A stretch of 64,000 nt of DNA, taken from NCBI RefSeq assembly GCF_023715615.1, contig NZ_JAMBOM010000001.1, forward strand, positions 744,001 through 808,000. Reading direction: 5' to 3'. Below are positions 7,420 to 15,731 of the stretch, in pieces. How positions within the stretch are numbered: position 1 is the first letter of the stretch; every line of letters begins with the position of its first letter. The position numbers were made by a program, and so were the translations under genes. Origin of the DNA: Sporosarcina aquimarina. GTDB taxonomy: Bacteria; Bacillota; Bacilli; Bacillales_A; Planococcaceae. The notes below the pieces were generated by a model that saw only the letters and a list, made by a program, of their open reading frames with translations, did not search any database and was not told the DNA's origin.

Positions 7420-8063
7420 TCATAGGCTATCAACCCAGCTACTGCGTTCTGACCAAGCTAAGACTTCTACATCATAATTCTTTAAGGAGCTTCCAAATTT
7501 ATCTGCTATCGGGACATAAACATCATTCGCAAGCACAAAGAACTCTGAACTTGGTCTTGCCTCTCTGAAATCTATCTTCTTTTTTGTATGTGGTAATATA
7601 AAATCAAAGTTTTGTTGATTTCCCGACCTTCCTATAAAACCTGGATTGGGTGTATAAAAAACATTAGTGCTCTCGAAAAAATCTGCAAATTCCTCTGAAA
7701 AAATACTTACAACAGTATTTCTAGCAGTAAGTAATATATCTGATGCACGCATTATACACTGCAACAAATTATTTTGTCTTTTTGAGTATTCTTCTAGGGA
7801 ATCGAAAGTTACAAATAGTTCGTTGCTCTTTGTATAAAATGAGATTCCAAAAACTTTCAAGGTTGTATTAAAAAGGTCATTTCTTTTTTTGCATTATCAA
7901 TTTTAACTCCAAGCATATCTAGTTCTTGTAGAATATACCGGTCATCAGTAATTTTATTAGTTCCATCTTTTTTATGAGAAAAATACAATAGAGAATGATC
8001 ATGGTTCATATCTACAAAAGGTGTAGTGATTTCAATGAAATCATTAAAATCTTCAAGTTTCAA
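7420..8063 (-). pseudogene. DUF1828-like protein, gene split by a frameshift
   Basis: Two consecutive minus-strand frames make one protein. The first (7857-8063) has FIEITTPFVDMNHDHSLLYF and ITDDRYILQELDMLGVKID. The second (7420-7860) has FGISFYTKSNELFVTFDS, LQCIMRASDILLTARNTV, FYTPNPGFIGRSGNQQNF and FDFILPHTKKKI. This order matches DUF1828 proteins, some of which I recall from accessory regions. The junction at 7857-7862 is a -1 shift with no slippery heptamer, and a TTG there could allow re-initiation. No ATG opens the first frame; TTG at 8063 is the only evident start. I read it as a decayed gene; a two-polypeptide product is the alternative. Confidence 0.6.
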
Positions 8064-8070
8064 TTTAGGT

Positions 8071-8214
8071 TTATTTTTTAATTCCTGAATCAGGCAACGA
8101 ATTTATGTGAGACCTAAATCGGGAATTTAAAGACTTCTTATATCCACCCACTGGTAGATGTCCTATACAAGACAGGATTATTATTGCTGCAAAAATAAGT
8201 ATTAGTTTCTTCAA
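8071..8214 (-). CDS. Possible 47-residue lipoprotein
   Basis: From a TTG at 8214 the frame encodes MKKLILIFAAIIILSCIGHL and then a short polar tail. Positive N-terminus, hydrophobic core and a Cys after ILS fit a lipoprotein signal peptide. An AGGAAGAAG sequence lies about nine bases upstream. It overlaps the 5' extension of the DUF1828 frame. It may be a truncated remnant of a larger lipoprotein. Confidence 0.4.
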   Translation of the reverse strand: MKKLILIFAAIIILSCIGHLPVGGYKKSLNSRFRSHINSLPDSGIKK

Positions 8215-8330
8215 TTATATAATCTTCTTCCTAAAAATTTTCATTTGGGAATTATACACTTTTCTATGTTTTATTGCAATAACTTATTTTAGTTTTGGAT
8301 AAACAACAATGTGAAGGAAGAGGTACAGTA

Positions 8331-8456
8331 ATGCATTATGAGTGTAGATATTGCGATTTAGGATTTCCGGCAACTTACGATGGGGATACGGTGTACGGTT
8401 CTTGTGGTGCTGAATGGGAAGCAGCAAAAATACCTGTTGAAGATGAAGAAGACTAG
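8331..8456 (+). CDS. Small CxxC protein (41 residues)
   Basis: It begins ATG with AGGAAGAGG eight bases upstream and encodes MHYECRYCDLGFPATYDGDT, then one more Cys (Cys25) and an acidic tail. C5-x2-C8 plus C25 suggest a small metal-binding or redox knuckle. I know no family for it. Support is the good ribosome site, the single open frame and the motif; it lies in a decayed region, so expression is uncertain. Confidence 0.45.
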   Translation: MHYECRYCDLGFPATYDGDTVYGSCGAEWEAAKIPVEDEED

Positions 8457-8502
8457 GACAAAATCCAAAGAAAATGCGTCGTATCAATATCCGTGAAAGA
8501 CA

Positions 8503-8532
8503 TAAAAAAACCTATCAGAAAATTGATAGGTT
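8503..8532 (-). terminator. Terminator for the minus-strand lipoprotein gene
   Basis: The stem ACCTATCA/TGATAGGT (8510-8531) has seven As on the + strand at 8504-8510, giving a T-run in minus-strand transcripts about 40 bases after the gene ending at 8569. Confidence 0.75.
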
Positions 8533-8568
8533 CAAAGAGGAAGAGATTGAAAAATAAAAAAATATAAA

Positions 8569-8997
8569 TTATTTTTGTTCAACTGTATATCTAACCTGTT
8601 TAAAACTGGTTATATCTCCCTCTTCAGTATCATCTACAGTCTGCAAAAATTGAACTTTCGGATAGTAATTCGTTCTATGAGCATCTTTTATGCCCTTAAT
8701 GTTAAGTGTGTAAGATTTATCATTTGTTATTTTTTGTTCAAAAACTTTTTTATTCGCAACAAAAATAAAGGTCAATTTATTTTCATCAAAGTCCTTAGTT
8801 GTAAATTCTAATTCATTATCTTTCGTTGTAATCGTTGGTGTTAATAATTCAATACTCCCATATCCAGTATCTCCTTTGAAAGCAGTTTCATAACCAGCTT
8901 TATCACTTGAATCTAAAGACTTTTCTATTACATCTGAGCATCCAGATATGGTGATAATAGCAAATAGAATAATACTTAATCCCATCATCTTTTTCAT
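8569..8997 (-). CDS. Lipoprotein of unknown function
   Basis: 142 residues. The start at 8997 (MKKMMGLSIILFAI) follows GGGGTGAT; a longer frame upstream lacks a ribosome site. The signal peptide ends at the lipobox ISGC. The mature part has about 120 residues rich in Asp, Lys and Thr with alternating beta pattern (ELEFTTKDFDENKLTFIFVA, KSYTLNIKGI), suggesting a small beta-sandwich. I do not recognise the family. It is a single gene with its own terminator. Confidence 0.7.
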   Translation of the reverse strand: MKKMMGLSIILFAIITISGCSDVIEKSLDSSDKAGYETAFKGDTGYGSIELLTPTITTKDNELEFTTKDFDENKLTFIFVANKKVFEQKITNDKSYTLNIKGIKDAHRTNYYPKVQFLQTVDDTEEGDITSFKQVRYTVEQK

Positions 8998-9185
8998 AAA
9001 ATCACCCCATCTCGTTATTACGGAAGATAGTAAATTGACTATCAACCTCTTGGAATTATACAGTCTACTGTTAAAAAATTCAAATAAATATAAATTTAGT
9101 GTAATCAAGGCAATCTGAAGTAGGGAATTGAGGAAAAATAGTAATGCATATTTCTAACATTTAACCACAGCAAGTAAGTATATTC

Positions 9186-9326
9186 ATGACATTATTAACA
9201 ACTCCAGAAGCGGTAGTAATCATTGCAGGAGGAATCTTGCTAGCGATATTCAGCTTTGGTATGGGACGGGGAAGTAATCAAAAAAAGACAGCTGATCCTA
9301 CTCGATTAGCCGTCTCATTACAGTAA
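9186..9326 (+). CDS. Small single-span membrane protein (46 residues)
   Basis: ATG at 9186 encodes MTLLTTPEAVVIIAGGILLA, continues hydrophobic to about residue 25, then GMGRGSNQKKTADPTRLAVS. One transmembrane helix with a basic tail. The ribosome site is weak (GCAAGTAAG). The last part recurs in altered form at 10226-10294, showing a local duplication. Function unknown. It converges with the ferritin-like gene. Confidence 0.45.
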   Translation: MTLLTTPEAVVIIAGGILLAIFSFGMGRGSNQKKTADPTRLAVSLQ

Positions 9327-9341
9327 GGATATCCTTGATTT

Positions 9342-9767
9342 CTAAAGTTGATTTAAAAAATACAAATACCAAACAGCGTGATTTTGTTCATCAGCAGAGG
9401 CTTGAATGAAAGCATTCTTAATTATTGGGTTATCGGTACTCCTCGATATCTTATGATAAAAGTCAACGGTTTCTTGTTCATCAATAAAAGCATCAATTAC
9501 ACCAGTTTTATAATTATTTGCACACTGCTTCGTAACTTTTGGATTTGGTTCTTTATCTGTTAAGGAATAATAAAGGTACCAAAAGGTTTCGTAGTGTCTC
9601 ATTTCATCATTTCTGATTTCGAGAATGCGCTTTTTTTTCTCTTCATTCGGAGCTTGGCTCGCTAATAATTCATAGCAAGCAATTGCAGTGTACTCACTAT
9701 CAATAGCTTTCAGAATATCGTCTAAAACTTTCGTGTCTATAGAAGTTTCAGTAGTACTTTTATTCAA
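9342..9767 (-). CDS. Ferritin-like (rubrerythrin-type) four-helix protein
   Basis: 141 residues, TTG start with AAAGGGGGC upstream. The helices carry di-iron-type motifs in order: SEYTAIACYELL, RNDEMRHYETFWYLYY, IDEQETVDFYHKI and SADEQNHAVWYLYFL. That spacing of Glu and His pairs is typical of the ferritin-like superfamily and resembles B. subtilis YhjR. There is no rubredoxin Cys4 site, so it is not a full rubrerythrin. A role in iron or peroxide handling is likely but inferred. It is the most intact metabolic gene of island module 1. Confidence 0.75.
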   Translation of the reverse strand: MNKSTTETSIDTKVLDDILKAIDSEYTAIACYELLASQAPNEEKKKRILEIRNDEMRHYETFWYLYYSLTDKEPNPKVTKQCANNYKTGVIDAFIDEQETVDFYHKISRSTDNPIIKNAFIQASADEQNHAVWYLYFLNQL

Positions 9768-9854
9768 TTAATTAGCCCCCTTTTTCTTAATGTATGCCTA
9801 ACTCAATACAAGGGAACATGTATGAGGGGGAAAAGTTTTTAAGTATTTTTATGG

Positions 9855-10127
9855 TTAAAATCTTGAAGATTTAAATTTAGCTAATTCTTTTGTTAATTGA
9901 TCAATTTGCTTTTGCATACGGTCTAGCCTTTCATCAGAATCTGATTGATCTTGCTTTTCTTTTTGAGCATCACTTCTCGCTTCATCTATAGCGGCAATTG
10001 CGGAGATAGTCGCAATCCCGTCTGCAATTGTTGTAAGGATTGCCGCTATTAAAGCTAGTTGTAGACTAGTACTAATTGGTTGCTGTTCATCATGGTTATT
10101 TTGCGATTTATCGTTGGAGTTGTTCAT
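9855..10127 (-). CDS. Small membrane/coiled-coil protein, paralogue of 5961-6242
   Basis: 90 residues from the ATG at 10127, preceded by GAAAGGAGA; a longer frame upstream has no such site. A polar Asn/Gln-rich N-terminus is followed by a hydrophobic stretch, LALIAAILTTIADGIATISA, an acidic/Lys linker and a coil, LDRMQKQIDQLTKELAKFK. The plan and several positions match the product of 5961-6242 outside the island. Function unknown. Confidence 0.65.
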   Translation of the reverse strand: MNNSNDKSQNNHDEQQPISTSLQLALIAAILTTIADGIATISAIAAIDEARSDAQKEKQDQSDSDERLDRMQKQIDQLTKELAKFKSSRF

Positions 10128-10225
10128 GAAAAGTCTCCTTTCACGTTCATAGTTACGAGAATCATAATCATCATATGCTATCAATTTTGTGGTAATGAAC
10201 CGCCTTAGGGAAGCAAAGATGTAGA

Positions 10226-10294
10226 ATGGGAGTAAACACAAAAAAGACAGCTGATGCTACTCAAGAAGCTTCCTCTATACAGTCACCTGTATAA
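10226..10294 (+). pseudogene. Truncated copy of the small membrane protein gene at 9186
   Basis: The 23-codon frame reads MGVNTKKTADATQEASSIQS and parallels the tail of the 46-residue protein at 9186 (SNQKKTADPTRLAVSLQ). The run AAAAAAGACAGCTGATNCTACTC is shared apart from one base. The transmembrane half is missing. Confidence 0.45.
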
Positions 10295-10425
10295 CGTGAT
10301 AGGAGTATTTACAGGAAAAGAACAGGTAAAATATTTATAGGGATAACTAATTGTTTCACTCATGTTTATTTATTTTATGGGAACAATAACATCAAATATC
10401 GATGGTGAAACGGAGTGGGGCACAA

Positions 10426-11127
10426 GTGGATTTTTTTCACAGCCAAGAAAATCTTACAAGTATTCAATGGATATTACGAGCAATAGTTTCTTTTTCCTTT
10501 TTACTTTTAGCAACTAAACTAATGGGACGCCGCTCAATCGCACAGTTAAGGCTTCTTGACTTTACGATAGCATTGATACTTGGAAATATACTTGCACACC
10601 CATTATCAGACGAGCAGTTAGGATTAAAAGGTTCAATTATTACGACAGGAGTACTAATTGCTCTTTACTTGTTAAGTGTCCTAGTAAGTTTAAAATGGAG
10701 GCGTATTAGTAAATGGTTTGAACCTACCCCATTCCCTTTAATAAGGAATGGAGAAATTCTATATAAAGAATTAGGTAAAGCACGAATTACAATTGATCAT
10801 TTATTATCAGAAGCTAGGAAAGCAAAAGTAACAGAAATTAATAAAGTTGCATTTGCAATGTGGGAACCTGATGGGACCATTTCGTTCTTCTTATCCCCAC
10901 AACTCCAAGCTTTAACTCCAGAAGATATTCAGTTAGTCAAAAAGCCTTTTTTTATTCCGAGAACTATTATTAAAGAAGGAAAAATAGATTTCTCTGAATT
11001 AAGACACCTAGGTAAAGACATAGCTTGGTTAGAAAATAAAATGTCGGTTTTGGATGTTAGAACAAAAGAAATTTTATTGGCAACGATGGATGATCAAGAA
11101 CAATTAAATATCTTTTTGTATGAATGA
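10426..11127 (+). CDS. DUF421 (YetF/YcaP-type) membrane protein
   Basis: About 233 residues. Three N-terminal helices are visible (WILRAIVSFSFLLLATKLMG, a second around FTIALILGNILAHPL, a third around TGVLIALYLLSVLVSL), with the family motif KLMGRRSIAQLRLLDF between the first two. The soluble part has FPLIRNGEILYKELGKARIT and VAFAMWEPDGTISFFL, typical of YetF-type domains. The function is unknown; B. subtilis relatives are linked to spores or stress. An ATG at 10402 is in frame, but GGAG (10412-10415) ten bases before the GTG at 10426 favours the latter. Confidence 0.85.
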   Translation: MDFFHSQENLTSIQWILRAIVSFSFLLLATKLMGRRSIAQLRLLDFTIALILGNILAHPLSDEQLGLKGSIITTGVLIALYLLSVLVSLKWRRISKWFEPTPFPLIRNGEILYKELGKARITIDHLLSEARKAKVTEINKVAFAMWEPDGTISFFLSPQLQALTPEDIQLVKKPFFIPRTIIKEGKIDFSELRHLGKDIAWLENKMSVLDVRTKEILLATMDDQEQLNIFLYE

Positions 11128-11272
11128 AATTCATAATTCTAATTCCTTATACGCAAAATTTTGAAGATATAAACAAAGTCACTAGCGTTGCGTTTATATT
11201 TTATAATATTCTGTTTATATTTTTTCTGGTTTCAGAGAAAAACGAAAACACCAGTATAACGAATACTAGACA

Positions 11273-11300
11273 AAGAGCGTCCTGATGGGCGTTTTTTTTT
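11273..11300 (+). terminator. Weak terminator after the DUF421 gene
   Basis: A short GCGTCC/GGGCGT stem with two wobble pairs is followed by nine or more Ts. Confidence 0.45.
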
Positions 11301-11930
11301 ACCTAAAAAGAGACAATGATGGATGGAGGAAGAGAAATTAGAGAGTATGCTGAATGGTCATGAAAAGCAACTAGTGATGATTAATGAGAAAGAGTAAAAT
11401 CCATAAGGAACAGACTGTTGTACAAAAGTCTTGGAGTAAAACGAAAAAATGTTATATATGCAGAATACAGAACATTAGATCTGTTAATAAATATCTGGCA
11501 GGATAAACAGAAATTCTGGTTATTTTTTGAGTCATCCACTAGGCATCAAAAATGTAATCAGTAAAGGGAGGGCTTACTCATTACTATATTAGCGGTGAAG
11601 GAGCCCTATCTTTATTGATTGAAACTTTACAAAAATGGAGTGGAGAATCATTAAATTACAAAGGAATGAATCGTACTTACTTCAAATACCTTGGCAGTCA
11701 CTGAAGTTTTTTAGCAATCAATAGAAAAACATCCTACTCATTAAACTTTCACCGACTAGAGTGTAATGTTCAGATTATGGGCAGGCGGTTTATTTGGACT
11801 AACCGTTACTGGATTTTCTGGGTAGGTTCATCAAATGAAAGCAATCCCATTAATTATTTTTTTGAAATGCATGTTCGTAGCCTGTAACCTCATTCAAAAT
11901 TAACGTAAGTATAACTGAAAGGAGGAAAAT
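11301..11930. other. 630 bp without a convincing gene; eroded frames
   Basis: I see only short pieces: a 24-codon frame at 11323-11397 (MEEEKLESMLNGHEKQLVMI) that faintly recalls phage XhlA-type hemolysins, a start-less frame around 11575-11705 containing YYISGEGALSLLIETLQKWS, and a 19-codon frame at 11766. Lying directly before an endolysin-type amidase, they may be remains of a lysis cassette. None is supported as a gene. Confidence 0.4.
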
Positions 11931-11933
11931 ATA

Positions 11934-12719
11934 ATGGCGAAATTCTTTATTGATCCAGGACATGGCGGTCACGATTCAGGAGCATCAGGTAAATTCTCAA
12001 AAGAAAAAGACAACGTTCTGAAAGTTGGCATGCGATTGAAAAGTTTGCTTGAAACTTATGGTCATACCGTAAAAATGTCACGGTCAACTGACGTGTTTGT
12101 ATCACTTTCTGGTCGTGCTAAAATGGCTAACGACTGGGGGGCTGATTACTTCATTAGTCTTCATAACAATTCTGCAACGACTAATGCATCAGGATTCGAA
12201 ACGTTTATCCAGGACAGTGCTGTGAGCGTTGCAACATCAAAATTACAAGCCACTATTCATAATGCTATTGCAAGTAAAATTGGAGTCCGTGATCGTGGTA
12301 TGAAGAGGAAAAACTTAGCAGTATTGCGCGAATCAAATATGCCATCTGTATTAATCGAGTATGCGTTTGTATCTTACCCAGAAGATGAAAACATCTTAAT
12401 CAACAAAGTGGAACAACTAGCACAGTGGACAGCACAGGGGATTATAGCTTTTGCAGGGGGAGGTAAACCTGCTACTACACCTCCAGTTCCAGAGCCGTCA
12501 CTCCCACAACTTGGAGACAAAAGTTTGTATAAACCAACATCTTCGGCAATACTAAACTCAACTGCAACAGTACTAAAACGTCTCGAACAAAAAACAGATT
12601 TGCCATTAGATCCACAATGGCGTGAAAAATTATTAAAAGGTGAACTAACAATATCAGATGCAATCGGTCTCTTGTATGTGGCGATTGATCGTGGCCATAT
12701 AGTTGGGAAAACCGAATAA
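11934..12719 (+). CDS. N-acetylmuramoyl-L-alanine amidase (Amidase_3, endolysin type)
   Basis: 261 residues, good AAAGGAGG site. An N-terminal Amidase_3 domain (1-175) carries the zinc ligands His10 (DPGHGG), Glu24 and His77 (ISLHNN) and the catalytic Glu142 (LIEYAF), all present. A Pro-rich linker (PATTPPVPEPSLPQ) leads to a 60-residue C-terminal region (LKRLEQKTDLPLDPQWREKL) seen in phage-type amidases. It lacks a signal peptide, so it would need a holin, as endolysins do. It hydrolyses the amide bond between muramic acid and the stem peptide. It appears intact although its surroundings are decayed. Confidence 0.9.
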   Translation: MAKFFIDPGHGGHDSGASGKFSKEKDNVLKVGMRLKSLLETYGHTVKMSRSTDVFVSLSGRAKMANDWGADYFISLHNNSATTNASGFETFIQDSAVSVATSKLQATIHNAIASKIGVRDRGMKRKNLAVLRESNMPSVLIEYAFVSYPEDENILINKVEQLAQWTAQGIIAFAGGGKPATTPPVPEPSLPQLGDKSLYKPTSSAILNSTATVLKRLEQKTDLPLDPQWREKLLKGELTISDAIGLLYVAIDRGHIVGKTE

Positions 12720-12879
12720 ACAAGCAAAAGCTATATCTTAAAGAAGTGATTTCACAAAAAGATAAGATTTCTTATTGACTTGCAAATCGTAAGAATAAAA
12801 AGAGGTACAATTTCGGACAAACTTTAACGGAATTGTGCCTCTTCCTTACAATAAACTTTACAATGGGACAAATGATTTT

Positions 12880-13840
12880 TAGGTAAGATTGTTTGCGAAA
12901 ACCCAACTTGGCAATATGACCATCTTTCTGCCGAAACGGTCCGAAAAATACCCACACCGATATGTCCGTTTCATAATAACCAACGACAAGGGTATATGAG
13001 GTATCGGATTGACGTGTACCAGACAAACTACCACACTAACTCACTATCGGATAATACGCCTTACACAACTTCTCCTGAAGAAGGAGGTTATGTATCTTTT
13101 CCAAAAAAAGTAGAAGGGCATGTCATACGGGAACGGAGCAAATCATTTGATGACTTTTTTACTCAACCTAGGATATTCTGGAATAGTTTAACGCGAATTG
13201 AAAAACAGCATACAATTGAAGCGCTTAGTTATCAGCTCGGCAGTGTGAATAGTGAATCTGTTCGACAGCAAAACGTAGACATGTTGGTCAACGTTGACAA
13301 GGAGATGTCATACATCGTTGCAGATAATATTGGTGTAAATCGACCAAGCGGTTCTCAAGTGCTTGTCTCGACGATTTATCCTTCACTTAGTCAGGCCAAC
13401 ACGCCAAAGTACGCTTATTCCCAAAAAGTTGGTGTACTAATTGGGAATGGTTTTAATGGTAAAGAGGTAGCAAATGTGTTGAATATGTTGAAAGAATACG
13501 GGGTGTTCATAGTCATTGTAAGCGAAACACTAGGAACTGTTACGGGGAAAGATGGAACACAGTTCAAAATGGAGGAAACGTTCCTGACAACAAGTCCTTA
13601 TCTCTTAGACTCAATCTATATAGTAGGTGGAAACACTAAAAATCAAAATAAGTTCACCTATGATGTAAATGAATACTTAACTGTCGCATACAAGCACTAT
13701 AAACCGATTGGAGTAGCCTCTTCTGGACATTTTTTCATCAAAAAATCGAAAAAAACAATTTGGCCGAAGTTGTTTTTGCTTGTGACAATCCGAACTTTGG
13801 AGAGGAATTTGTCTCTGCGATTGCCCAGCAGCGATTCTAG
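12880..13840 (+). pseudogene. 3' remnant of a large-subunit catalase (KatE type)
   Basis: The reading frame contains PICPFHNNQRQGYMRYRID, then RIFWNSLTRIEKQHTIEALS near the end of the catalase core, and a DJ-1/GATase-like C-terminal domain (KVGVLIGNGFNGKEVANVLN; SPYLLDSIYIVGG). The haem-binding core is missing. Near 13740 the frame shifts; in the new frame NNLAEVVFACDNPNFGEEFV leads to the natural stop at 13838. 5' truncation plus a frameshift mean no active catalase. The left boundary is approximate; clear similarity starts near 12950. Confidence 0.85.
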
Positions 13841-14124
13841 GAAAGAAAATAGTTTGAACACTTTTTTGAAAAAAAGATAGTTGGATTCATTTCAAGTAAG
13901 ACTCAGCATTTTAATATAGCTATAGCAACAGATCCGCTTTTACACTTCATATCTATTTCTGCAAGATTTAAGGTAGAAAATATACTTCGATTTATTTGAA
14001 ATCATTTATTTATAAAGCAAATTTATTTAACTTAATTAACTTTAGCTGTATCTTGTACCCATTAAGTTGTTGTAACATCAACTTAATTTTCTCAGTTTAT
14101 CAGGATTGGTTTAGTAGTACAAAA
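13841..14124. other. AT-rich spacer before the second boundary repeat
   Basis: No frame, RNA fold or repeat that I can support. Very AT-rich, as is common at island edges. Confidence 0.4.
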
Positions 14125-14260
14125 TTGACAGGGGAGAGGTCGCTGGTTCGAGCCCAGTAGGAATCATTGGGTGCCAAACCCGCAGGAAGTATCGTCGGAA
14201 CAACGATACTTCTCCAAGACAGACTTATTAGGCCGTATGCCTAGGGTCTTTTTTTTTGTG
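14125..14260 (+). repeat. Island boundary repeat, copy 2
   Basis: 136 bp, identical to 6475-6610 except for four bases. It starts in the anticodon loop, so there is no complete tRNA. All three hairpins are kept; the terminator loses one closing G. GATGAGTGACCAA follows at 14273-14285. It marks the junction of two tandem modules. Confidence 0.9.
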
Positions 14261-14457
14261 ATTGGGGTGAATGATGAGTGACCAAATCTTTTGTAACACA
14301 AAAAATCATTAAACCACCTTTACCGCTAATTACAAAGTACGTAAAACTTCAAGAAATTAAGAAACTTAGTAAACATATCTCTTAAAGATGTTCCTTACCC
14401 AACGTTTTTGCATTATTTGTTGGTAGCGCTTAGTCATCATTTCACTTATATTGAATA

Positions 14458-14483
14458 TTAATAGACAACATAGTGTCTGTTAA
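14458..14483. promoter_or_regulatory. 26-bp palindrome, probable operator
   Basis: TTAATAGACA, a 6-base centre and TGTCTGTTAA form arms with one mismatch in ten. It ends 14 bases before the start codon of the exporter gene and just before its GGAGGGG site, a position where a bound repressor would block expression. The convergent TetR gene is a candidate, although its own promoter carries different half-sites. Confidence 0.55.
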
Positions 14484-14497
14484 TTGGAGGGGAAAAG

Positions 14498-15643
14498 ATG
14501 AAAAACAAGTTTTTGGTATTGCCTTTTATTGCGGTCATGGTATTAGGAATTATTTTTCTATCAACAATGATCCCAACTGTTAAAATGAGCCCAAAAGATT
14601 TACCGGTTGCTATTGTGTCTGAAGATGCTGGAGAAATGGGAGAAACCTTATTGCAGAATTTGCAAAAGCAATTAGCAACAACTGGCATGGATATGATTAA
14701 GTTCAAAGTTTACGATTCCGTTCAATCGATGAACGAAGCGATGAAAGAACAAGAAGTGTATGGGGGATTAGTGGTACCTAAAAATTTCTCCGCACAATTT
14801 GCTTCTCTACAAACGTCTTCACCTGAAAATCCAAAGATGCAAATTTATATTAATCAAGGAGCCAATGCATCCGTATCAACGATGTTAACCTCTGCTTTAG
14901 ATAACATTGTCAAGCAAATGAATACGGTCATGAGTACACAACTGCTTCAAAATATTGAGAAGGCTCAAGTACCAATTCAAGTAAGTCAAGTCACAACATT
15001 AGTTACGCCAATACAAGCTGAAACAATTCCTGTAAACGCTGTAGGTGAGTTAGGAACTGCACCAACTGCATTCTTCCAACCTCTTTGGTTTGCAAGTATT
15101 ATTGGCGCTGTTTTATTGTATTTTGCTAGTAAAAAGACCATTTTTAGTTCAAAGCAACAAAAACTCAAATTCCATGGATTGCAATCTTTTATTGCAATTA
15201 TCTACTCGTTCTTTGCTGGATATTTTGTGACGTGGGCAGCGACATGGATGCTAGGTTTTTCTTTTGAAAATTTCAATACAGTCGCTTTATTTAGTTCACT
15301 TGCATGTTTAGGTTTCCTATTTTTAATACTTGCAACAGTTAATTGGCTGGGTCTACCTAGCATAGCTTTCTACGCTTTACTGATGTTCTTTGGTTTACCT
15401 TTAATTCAAATGGCACCGGAAATGTTACCTGCTTTTTATCAAGATTACATTTTGCCTTGGTTACCGATGAAGTTCTTAATTAATGGTTTAAAAGATATTT
15501 TCTACTTTGGCCAGGGTGTATTTAATGGCAATGGCGTTATATTAACCTGGATTGCCGTAATTTCGTTTATTTTACTATGGGTAAAGCAGCTGATTGAAAA
15601 GCCTAGTCAACCTGAAGAAATAGAGAAAGAAGTTATCAAATAG
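14498..15643 (+). CDS. YhgE/Pip-like ABC-2-type membrane exporter
   Basis: 381 residues. An N-terminal helix (residues 5-25) is followed by an extracytoplasmic part of about 165 residues with KDLPVAIVSEDAGEMGETLL and QEVYGGLVVPKNFSAQFASL. Five or so helices then run from residue 190 to about 366, with a short cytoplasmic C-terminus. This is the layout of YhgE/Pip and ABC-2 permeases. Such proteins are usually induced efflux factors paired with TetR regulators, and a TetR gene lies convergently 89 bp away. It is somewhat short for a full YhgE. The substrate is unknown. Confidence 0.75.
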   Translation: MKNKFLVLPFIAVMVLGIIFLSTMIPTVKMSPKDLPVAIVSEDAGEMGETLLQNLQKQLATTGMDMIKFKVYDSVQSMNEAMKEQEVYGGLVVPKNFSAQFASLQTSSPENPKMQIYINQGANASVSTMLTSALDNIVKQMNTVMSTQLLQNIEKAQVPIQVSQVTTLVTPIQAETIPVNAVGELGTAPTAFFQPLWFASIIGAVLLYFASKKTIFSSKQQKLKFHGLQSFIAIIYSFFAGYFVTWAATWMLGFSFENFNTVALFSSLACLGFLFLILATVNWLGLPSIAFYALLMFFGLPLIQMAPEMLPAFYQDYILPWLPMKFLINGLKDIFYFGQGVFNGNGVILTWIAVISFILLWVKQLIEKPSQPEEIEKEVIK

Positions 15644-15651
15644 CATAAAGA

Positions 15652-15688
15652 AGCAGGCCTCTGCGCTAAAAGCAGTGGCCTGTTTTCT
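15652..15688. terminator. Terminator between exporter and tetR-type gene
   Basis: CAGGCCTCTGC pairs with GCAGTGGCCTG (one bulge), followed by TTTT. It lies between convergent genes and probably serves both. Confidence 0.6.
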
Positions 15689-15731
15689 ATGTTGTCGGTA
15701 TGCCAATTGAGGTTCCTTTTCTCCTTTCCAG

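Noticed and set aside
7857-7862. Programmed frameshift in the DUF1828 gene
   Set aside because: There is no slippery heptamer or downstream structure, and the surrounding region is decayed.
11323-11397. 24-codon frame resembling an XhlA holin helper
   Set aside because: Too short and without context; the similarity is only an impression.
14125-14260. A second tRNA-Val gene
   Set aside because: Only the anticodon-loop-to-3' part is present; there is no acceptor 5' strand, D-arm or full anticodon stem.
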